64,000 bases of DNA from an uncultured Bacteroidales bacterium (lineage in GTDB: Bacteria; Bacteroidota; Bacteroidia; Bacteroidales; UBA932), in assembly GCA_944323245.1 (NCBI GenBank), contig CALURT010000003.1, forward strand, positions 62,001 through 126,000. Direction: 5' to 3'. This document shows positions 57,981-64,000 of the stretch, in pieces. How positions within the stretch are numbered: the first letter of the stretch is position 1; each line of letters opens with the position of its first letter. Both the position numbers and the translations under genes were made by a program. Under the pieces are notes generated by a model. It did not search any database. It worked only from the letters and a program-made list of their open reading frames with translations, and was not told where the DNA came from.

Positions 57981-60662
57981 ATGATTATGAAAAGGATAAT
58001 ATTGTTTTATGCACTTGTGGCAATGTGCTTGTCCTGCTCACAGGATGTCAGAATCGTAGCACCTACGGTGGAGCATCAGAGGAATCCCGAAGCACTTTCC
58101 ACGGATAAGCCGAGATTCAGTTGGAAAATAGAATCGAAACAGCAGGATGTATTGCAGGAAAGCTACAGGATATTGGTTTCTTCGACAAAGGAGGCCCTCA
58201 TGAGAAATGAAGGGGATCTGTGGGATTCCGGGGTGGTAAATTCTGACAAGTCGGTATTCATTCCTTATGGAGGCAGGCAGTTGAAGAGCCGGGATGAGGC
58301 CTATTGGAAAGTCATATCCACTACCAATGCAGGTACGGGAGAGAGCGAACCGGCATATTTCCGGTTGAGTATTCTGGATCCTTCCGAACTTGAAGGGGAA
58401 TGGATCGGACGCGATTTCGACAGCGACGTGCTTATAGGCAAGACACATGTGACTCCGAGGTACTGCAGGAAGGAGTTCGGAGTGACAGGAAAAGTCAGGA
58501 AGGCGACATTGTATGTGTCAGGACTCGGGCTTTACGAGGCATTCATAAACGGGAAGGAGATAGGAGCGGATGAGCTTCTTAAACCTATTGTATCCGATTA
58601 TTCGAGAACAGTCTATTTCAATACATTCGATGCTACGGATGCTCTTGTGGAAGGAGAGAACGCAATCGGAGTCATATTATCGGGAGGACGATTTACAGGA
58701 TTGAGAATCCAGCAGAATCCTCAAAAATACGGTCCGGAGCACTTCAGACATTTCGGTACGCCGCGCCTGTTTCTCCAACTCGAAATCGAATATGATAATG
58801 GAGAGAAGGATATGGTCGTTTCCGATGACAGTTGGAAGATTACCGTAAACGGTCCGACCCGTATGGGGAATCTGTTCGATGGAGAAAGGTACAACGCCAA
58901 TATGGAAATGGACGGCTGGGATCTTGCCGGCTATGATGACAGTACATGGCAAAAAGCGCAGGTTGTAAAATCCCCGGGAGGGATTTTGAGGCCGCAATCT
59001 GCTCCCGGAATAACTGTCCAAGACCATGTAAAACCTGTAGATATTGTCAGGAAAGGCGATACTTACATTTTAGACATGGGGCAGAATATGGTCGGATGGC
59101 TTGCCGTAAGTATCAAGGGGCAGCAGAAAGGTGATACATTACAGATGCGTTTTGCCGAAACCCTGAACGCCGATACCACAATCTATACGGAAAATCTCCG
59201 CTCAGCGGAAGTGACGGACATGTATGTATCAAAGGATTCAGAGACGGTTGAATGGAGACCGGCATTTACCTATCACGGCTTCAAGTATGTTGAATTGAAG
59301 GGCCTGAGGCAGGAACCGTCATTGGATGATTTCGTCGGGGAAGTCATATACGACAAGATGTCAGTGACAGGACATTTTGAATCATCCGACAGCGTGATGA
59401 ACCGGGTCTACAGAAATGCTTACTGGGGCATCAGGGGAAATTATAACGGAATGCCTACGGATTGTCCTCAGAGGGATGAACGGCTCGGATGGAACGGAGA
59501 CAGGACTACAGGAAATTATGGAGAAGCATATATTTTTGACAATCATCTGCTGTATTCAAAGTGGTTGGTCGATTTTCAGGATTCACAAAAGGAAAGCGGC
59601 TCCTTGCCGGAAGTCGTACCAAATTTCTGGAGCAGATATTCAGACAGTGTTACATGGCCGGGTGCATTCGTGACCGTAGCTGACATGATTTATTCCCAGT
59701 ATGGTGATCCGGAACCTATAATAAGGCATTATGATGCTATGAAAAAATGGTTGAAATACATGAAGGATACATACGGTAGGGATGGAATCATAGACAAGGA
59801 CAAGTACGGGGACTGGTGCATGCCGCCGGAATCCTTGGAACTGATACATTCCAAGGATCCGAAGAGAATAACGGCTCCAGGAGTCCTTTCTACGGCATTC
59901 TATTATTATCTGATGGGAAAAATGATTGCATTCGCTCCGGTAGCAGGTCATCCTGAAGATGTGGAATATTTCGAAAACGAGGCAAAAGAGTCCAAGGTGG
60001 CATTCAACAGGGAATATTTCAATGAGAAGGAAGGCAATTATGCCAACAATACGGTTACTGCCAATCTTCTGGCATTGTATTTAGGCTTGGTGCCGGAAGG
60101 CAGGGAAAAAGATGTCTTTGACAGCATGGTACATAAGACCGAAGTTGATTGTGACGGACATGTGAGTACCGGGGTCATAGGTATCCAGTTCCTTATGCGC
60201 ACCCTCACCGAATTCGGAAGACCCGATCTTGCTCTCAAGATAGCTTCGTCAGATACCTATCCGAGTTGGGGATACATGGTGAAAAACGGAGCAACTACCA
60301 TCTGGGAACTGTGGAACGGCAATACGGCAGCTCCTTATATGAATTCAGGCAACCATGTCATGCTGCTCGGAGACCTTATAATATGGTATTATGAATACCT
60401 CGGAGGAATCAAAAGCCTTGAGCCCGGGTTCAAGAAAATACAGTTGAAACCTTATGTCATAGACGGTATAGATTATATCAACTGCTCGTATGATTCCATG
60501 TACGGCAAGATTCAAAGCAACTGGAACCGTTCGGGTGACTCTTTCGAGTGGGATATAACCATTCCGGCAAATACTACCGCCACAGTATGTATCCCGACAG
60601 AAGACGGATATATCGAAAAAGAATACGGTTCTGGAACTTATCGCATCAAGAGTAGTCTATAA
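57981..60662 (+). CDS. Alpha-L-rhamnosidase, GH78 family
   Basis: An 893-residue lipoprotein-type glycoside hydrolase (lipobox in ALVAMCLSC). Domains in order: an Ig-like N-terminal part, a lectin-like domain (ATLYVSGLGLYEAFINGKEI), GQNMVGWL, and the alpha/alpha-barrel catalytic part with PTDCPQRDERLGWNGD, whose Asp and Glu are the usual catalytic residues of GH78. It removes terminal alpha-L-rhamnose from glycans. Its TAA is inside the 91-bp repeat copy B. Confidence 0.93.
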   Translation: MIMKRIILFYALVAMCLSCSQDVRIVAPTVEHQRNPEALSTDKPRFSWKIESKQQDVLQESYRILVSSTKEALMRNEGDLWDSGVVNSDKSVFIPYGGRQLKSRDEAYWKVISTTNAGTGESEPAYFRLSILDPSELEGEWIGRDFDSDVLIGKTHVTPRYCRKEFGVTGKVRKATLYVSGLGLYEAFINGKEIGADELLKPIVSDYSRTVYFNTFDATDALVEGENAIGVILSGGRFTGLRIQQNPQKYGPEHFRHFGTPRLFLQLEIEYDNGEKDMVVSDDSWKITVNGPTRMGNLFDGERYNANMEMDGWDLAGYDDSTWQKAQVVKSPGGILRPQSAPGITVQDHVKPVDIVRKGDTYILDMGQNMVGWLAVSIKGQQKGDTLQMRFAETLNADTTIYTENLRSAEVTDMYVSKDSETVEWRPAFTYHGFKYVELKGLRQEPSLDDFVGEVIYDKMSVTGHFESSDSVMNRVYRNAYWGIRGNYNGMPTDCPQRDERLGWNGDRTTGNYGEAYIFDNHLLYSKWLVDFQDSQKESGSLPEVVPNFWSRYSDSVTWPGAFVTVADMIYSQYGDPEPIIRHYDAMKKWLKYMKDTYGRDGIIDKDKYGDWCMPPESLELIHSKDPKRITAPGVLSTAFYYYLMGKMIAFAPVAGHPEDVEYFENEAKESKVAFNREYFNEKEGNYANNTVTANLLALYLGLVPEGREKDVFDSMVHKTEVDCDGHVSTGVIGIQFLMRTLTEFGRPDLALKIASSDTYPSWGYMVKNGATTIWELWNGNTAAPYMNSGNHVMLLGDLIIWYYEYLGGIKSLEPGFKKIQLKPYVIDGIDYINCSYDSMYGKIQSNWNRSGDSFEWDITIPANTTATVCIPTEDGYIEKEYGSGTYRIKSSL

Positions 60663-60749
60663 CAAAATTTTAACGGAAGGTAACCGCTCCGTAACGGATT
60701 CTTAAAATTCATGAGAAAATCCGGGAATATCTTTGCCGCCGGATTAAAA
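60659..60749 (+). repeat. 91-bp direct repeat, copy B
   Basis: Exact copy of 49217-49307. The first bases form the stop of the rhamnosidase gene, and the -7 element TATCTTTG is at 60728-60735. It ends 12 nt before the start of the next receptor gene, for which it is evidently the leader. Confidence 0.97.
60728..60735 (+). promoter_or_regulatory. -7 element for the TonB-dependent receptor
   Basis: TATCTTTG inside the 91-bp repeat copy B, 26 nt before the GTG at 60762. No clear -33 TTTG. The same element is in copy A. Confidence 0.5.
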
Positions 60750-60761
60750 TGAATTTTTACA

Positions 60762-63506
60762 GTGAGGAAAAGGATTTGCGTGCTGGCGGTATTGATGATG
60801 GAATTTTTCGCCGGCAACATGTTTGCCCGAACGAAGATTACGGGAACGATCGAAGACCTGAACACGAAAGAACCACTGATAGGAGCTGCCATTATGGTCA
60901 GCGAGACCCTGAACGGAGCGATTACCGACCCTGACGGCTGTTTCGAAATTGAAGTATCGGAAGAGGAAACCGTCTTCGAAGTATCCTATATAGGGTATAA
61001 TAACCTTACGTTTGCCGTAGATTTTACGGAGGATGGGAAAATCGTGCTGAAAAACGCCGAAGACGGGGCAGTATCCGTGACCGGAACTTCCCGTCTTTCC
61101 ATTTTCCTTTCACCCGACGAGACGGTGCTGCAGAATGCCGTAGTGACAGGCAAAAAGAATCTCGAATCATTGCAGGCCCTTAAAAATGAAAGGATTTCTT
61201 CCGGATTCGCCATAGAGAACATGGGCGCCAAGGAAATGAGTCTGAAAGGGATTTCGGATGCACAGGAAAGTGTAGTGAAAATGTCGGGAATTTCAGTCGC
61301 CGACGCCGGACAACTGATAGTCAGGGGATTGGGAGACAGGTACAGTACGACTACGCTTAACGGACTTCCGATAGCATCGCCCAATCCGGACAACAAACTG
61401 ATTCCGCTTGACATATTCCCTGCTTCCACTATCCAGAACATCACCGTAAGCAAGGTGTACGAAGCGGCTTCCTATGCGGACTATTCCGGTGCTCATGTGG
61501 ACATAAGCACGAAAGAAGGGGCAGGGAATGACTTTTTCAAGATATCGTTTTCGTCAGGCGGATATTTCAATACGTTGGGTAGCGGTTTCAGACAGATGGA
61601 CACCCCGTCATTGTTCGCCTCCCACAGGCTTGACGCCGGAGCGGAGAACATTTCCCACCAGCGGTTCGCCTCTTATTCCAAAAACAATGAAATTTTCAAC
61701 ACAGGATTCTCCACGACGTCCGTACCGGTGCAGCCGGATCTCAACGGAAGCGCAGGCTGGGGCAAGACATTGGAGCTCGGGACGCATGATCTGAGCATTC
61801 TCGCCACGGCAAGCATCAAATCCGGGGACGAAACCATCAGGAATGCCTTTTACCGTACATACGAAGCGAGCTCATCAGCCAAGATGATGAGCGACTACAA
61901 TTATGACAGTTATACTGAAAAACTCAATATTGCAGCATTGCTCAATGTCCAATACACCTTCCGTGAACGGGACAATATCGGGTTTACGGCCTTTTTTGCC
62001 AGAAATGCAAAAACCACACATTTGGACAGGACGGGATTCGATTATTTGGAGACCTACGATCTTACCGGCAGGAACCAGGTAACGCATTTCTACACCTTGC
62101 AGAATTACCAGTTGGCGGCGCATCATGAATTCGGAGACCGCTGGCTTTTGGACTGGGGAGCATCGGCAAGCCTTACGGCAAGCGACGAACCGGACAGGCG
62201 TCAGGTAATGTTCCGCCGCTCCGAAGACGGTACACAGAAATTCTTCCAGCTGAACCAGCAGGAGACCCAGAGATATTTCGGCAAACTCGGAGAAAACGAG
62301 GTCGTGGCCGATGTCAAGTCCACATACAGATTCGACGACAAGGGCAATAGGCTCAGGTTCGGACTTTCAGCCAAATACAAGACAAGGACATTCCGTACCA
62401 CGAGGTTCTATTATAATCTGAGGGCATTGACTGAACCCATACCGGACGTGGACGATATGTCACAGTATATCAATTACGACAATATCAGAAGCGGACTGAT
62501 TTCAATTTCAAGGACCCGGCACAAAAGGGACAGATACGACGCTTACAATGCCATAGCTGCCGCATTTGTCGAGTCGGATCTGAAATTCGGGGAGAAATGG
62601 GCGCTCAATGCAGGAATCAGAGCCGAATTGAGCAGGCAGAGCGTGGATTACAACGACGATGTGGAAGACATGACGAGGAATCTCGATGCGATAGACCTGT
62701 TCCCTGCGATAAACCTCAGGTATGACATACGCGAAGGCCGGATTCTGAGACTTTCCCTTTCGAGGACGGTCACGAGACCTTCTTTCGTGGAGATGGCGCC
62801 TTTCCTTTATCAAGAAAGTTTCGGCGGAGCTCAGATAAGGGGTAACGAATTCCTCACCAACGGATACAATTACAATGTCGACTTGAAATACGAGTTTTTC
62901 AGGGACAACTCGGATGACATGTTTGCCGTTACAGGATATTTAAAGTATCTGGACAATCCTATCGAGAGGACGCAAAGGGTATCGGGCGGCGCTACCGAAC
63001 ATTCATTCCAGAATGCAGACAACGGAATCGCAGCAGGCGTGGAAGTAGAACTGAAGAAAAGAATCTTCCGCTCCCTTTTCCTTACTGCCAATGCTTCGTA
63101 TATGTACACTGACGTCATATTGCCCGAAGGGGGAGTCTATACCAACATGCAGCGTTCGCTGCAGGGAGCTTCTCCATATTTGGTGAATGCCGATCTGAGC
63201 TATGCTCCGGAATTCAGGAACGGTTCTTCATTGACATTGGTAATCCTTTACAATCTGCAGGGACCGCGTATCCAGTCGGTAGGTATCCTTGGCCTCGGAG
63301 ATGTGATACAGCAGCCATTGCACAGTTTGGATTTCAACTGCGTGTACAATATAAACAAGCATTTTTCAATCAATCTTTCCATGGTGAACCTGCTTGACTC
63401 TACCGTGAAAATGGTTCAGGAAGTCCCGAATGCCGACAAGACCGTGGATGTGGAGAGATGGAAGTTGGGAAGAGGCTTTGAAATAGGTGTAAGTTATTCA
63501 TTATAA
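60762..63506 (+). CDS. TonB-dependent receptor with CarboxypepD_reg-like domain
   Basis: A 914-residue TonB-dependent outer-membrane receptor. Signal (MRKRICVLAVLMMEFFAGNM), a CarboxypepD_reg-like domain (KITGTIEDLNTKEPLIGAAI), a plug with VVTGKKNLESLQALKNERIS and VRGLGDRYSTTTLNGLPIAS, and a barrel with SLSRTVTRPSFVEMAPFLYQ. It is not followed by a SusD, so it belongs to the general TonB receptor class, ligand unknown. I used the GTG at 60762; a nearby ATG at 60749 is out of frame. It shares its 91-bp leader with the cassette at 49217. Confidence 0.9.
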   Translation: MRKRICVLAVLMMEFFAGNMFARTKITGTIEDLNTKEPLIGAAIMVSETLNGAITDPDGCFEIEVSEEETVFEVSYIGYNNLTFAVDFTEDGKIVLKNAEDGAVSVTGTSRLSIFLSPDETVLQNAVVTGKKNLESLQALKNERISSGFAIENMGAKEMSLKGISDAQESVVKMSGISVADAGQLIVRGLGDRYSTTTLNGLPIASPNPDNKLIPLDIFPASTIQNITVSKVYEAASYADYSGAHVDISTKEGAGNDFFKISFSSGGYFNTLGSGFRQMDTPSLFASHRLDAGAENISHQRFASYSKNNEIFNTGFSTTSVPVQPDLNGSAGWGKTLELGTHDLSILATASIKSGDETIRNAFYRTYEASSSAKMMSDYNYDSYTEKLNIAALLNVQYTFRERDNIGFTAFFARNAKTTHLDRTGFDYLETYDLTGRNQVTHFYTLQNYQLAAHHEFGDRWLLDWGASASLTASDEPDRRQVMFRRSEDGTQKFFQLNQQETQRYFGKLGENEVVADVKSTYRFDDKGNRLRFGLSAKYKTRTFRTTRFYYNLRALTEPIPDVDDMSQYINYDNIRSGLISISRTRHKRDRYDAYNAIAAAFVESDLKFGEKWALNAGIRAELSRQSVDYNDDVEDMTRNLDAIDLFPAINLRYDIREGRILRLSLSRTVTRPSFVEMAPFLYQESFGGAQIRGNEFLTNGYNYNVDLKYEFFRDNSDDMFAVTGYLKYLDNPIERTQRVSGGATEHSFQNADNGIAAGVEVELKKRIFRSLFLTANASYMYTDVILPEGGVYTNMQRSLQGASPYLVNADLSYAPEFRNGSSLTLVILYNLQGPRIQSVGILGLGDVIQQPLHSLDFNCVYNINKHFSINLSMVNLLDSTVKMVQEVPNADKTVDVERWKLGRGFEIGVSYSL

Positions 63507-63529
63507 ACACAATTCTAAAAACATTAAAA

Positions 63530-64000
63530 ATGAGAAAATTTAATTTGATGTCGGCGACAGTCGTGACAGCGTGCTTCGCCATCGGGATTTCTTCTTGTCA
63601 GAAAACCGGAACGGACGATACTGCCGGAGAAAATGAAATCAGCGGCTACGTTACTGAAAACATGGTACTTGAAGCCGGACAGACCTATTATCTTACCGGC
63701 AGTCTTCAGGTGCAGGCTCCTGCGACCCTTACCATCCAGCCGGGCGTGCAGATTGTTGCCGTCAACAATGGCGAGATCAATTATATCCTGATTGAACAGG
63801 GCGCAAAAATCAACGCCGAAGGTACGGCTTCGAATCCTATCGTGATGACTTCCGAACTCAAGGAAGCAGGTGCATGGGGCGGTCTTCATATCTGCGGTTA
63901 TTCGCATACGAATGCAGGTTCGGGAGTTTCCGAAATCGGCAATGCACCGTATGGAGGCAATGCACTCGATGACAATTCGGGAGTGCTGAAATATGTAAGG
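63530..64000 (+). CDS. Lipoprotein with beta-helix-like domain, 3' end outside window
   Basis: The first 157 codons of a lipoprotein. Signal MRKFNLMSATVVTACFAIGI with lipobox SSC, then ISGYVTENMVLEAGQTYYLT and the repeat-like LTIQPGVQIVAVNNGEIN and GAKINAEGTASNPIVMTSE, typical of right-handed beta-helix proteins. It starts 23 nt after the receptor gene and probably forms its partner, such as a surface ligand-binding protein. The gene runs off the window end with no stop. Confidence 0.8.
   Translation, partial: MRKFNLMSATVVTACFAIGISSCQKTGTDDTAGENEISGYVTENMVLEAGQTYYLTGSLQVQAPATLTIQPGVQIVAVNNGEINYILIEQGAKINAEGTASNPIVMTSELKEAGAWGGLHICGYSHTNAGSGVSEIGNAPYGGNALDDNSGVLKYVR

Noticed and set aside
60749..60934. 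ATG at the end of repeat copy B as the start of the TonB receptor
   Set aside because: It is in a different frame and closes after 61 codons; the receptor frame opens at the GTG at 60762 with a proper signal peptide.
1..64000. CRISPR arrays, rRNA genes, insertion sequences and prophage
   Set aside because: No regularly spaced repeat-spacer array, rRNA segment, transposase frame or phage structural gene was found on either strand.

Overview
The window is a chromosomal segment of a member of the Bacteroidota, most likely an uncultured gut-type Bacteroidales. The signs are SusC/SusD pairs, lipoproteins with Bacteroidota-style signal peptides, DUF4836 and DUF4837 families, an rseC-rnfBCDGEA operon, tRNAs without encoded CCA, and repeated TAnnTTTG -7 promoter elements, several with TTTG 19-20 nt upstream. 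No species-level marker was seen. Base composition is balanced in the housekeeping parts and visibly AT-richer in about 30-36 kb.

Layout. 1-6 kb: the 5' part of an LptF/LptG permease gene and alaS on the minus strand; divergently, two M23 peptidases and a MerR regulator. 6.0-6.24 kb: a hairpin-dense noncoding spacer. 6.2-16 kb: nif3-like, zinc-ribbon coiled-coil, dnaB, DUF3108, then rseC-rnfBCDGEA (ion-pumping ferredoxin:NAD oxidoreductase) and a small helical protein. 16-18.8 kb: two paralogous outer-membrane barrels and a secreted nuclease-like lipoprotein. 18.9-19.8 kb: tRNA-Pro, rpsT and tRNA-Glu behind a strong promoter and a 123-bp tandem leader duplication. 19.8-24.1 kb: M23, dxr, rseP, DUF4837. 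24.1-30 kb: ruvX, def, phosphomannomutase, DUF4836 and an ABC exporter-like pair.

30-36 kb is a small decayed genomic island in the 3' half of tRNA-Asn. An intact tRNA sits at the right edge and a same-orientation remnant at the left. The island holds a minus-strand cluster of two candidate HEPN proteins around two lipoproteins, a toxin-antitoxin pair between 45-bp direct repeats, an orphan HigA with a stub of its toxin, and a 5'-truncated AbiEii toxin. No integrase was found.

36-48.5 kb: HU-like anchored protein, acyl-ACP thioesterase, AspT/YidE transporter, split ThrE exporter, Nudix hydrolase, then a wall-related cluster (glycosyltransferase, DUF4922-SpoIID fusion, AmpG-like permease, NamZ-like muramidase) and an intact HigBA pair. 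49.2-60.7 kb: a polysaccharide-utilisation cassette (two metallo-beta-lactamase-fold proteins, SusC, SusD, a surface lipoprotein, GH78 alpha-L-rhamnosidase) bracketed by a perfect 91-bp direct repeat. The repeat carries a promoter and a palindrome, and its second copy is the leader of the next TonB-dependent receptor (60.8-63.5 kb). The cassette therefore looks inserted between that receptor and its ancestral upstream region. A beta-helix-like lipoprotein gene runs off the end.

The best leads for something new are the 91-bp-bracketed cassette, the tRNA-Asn island with its HEPN/lipoprotein cluster and inverted-repeat-bracketed promoter, the DUF4922-SpoIID fusion, the hairpin array, the 123-bp leader duplication, and the recurrent near-leaderless promoters. 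Everything here comes from reading the sequence alone; no database or structure search was run.
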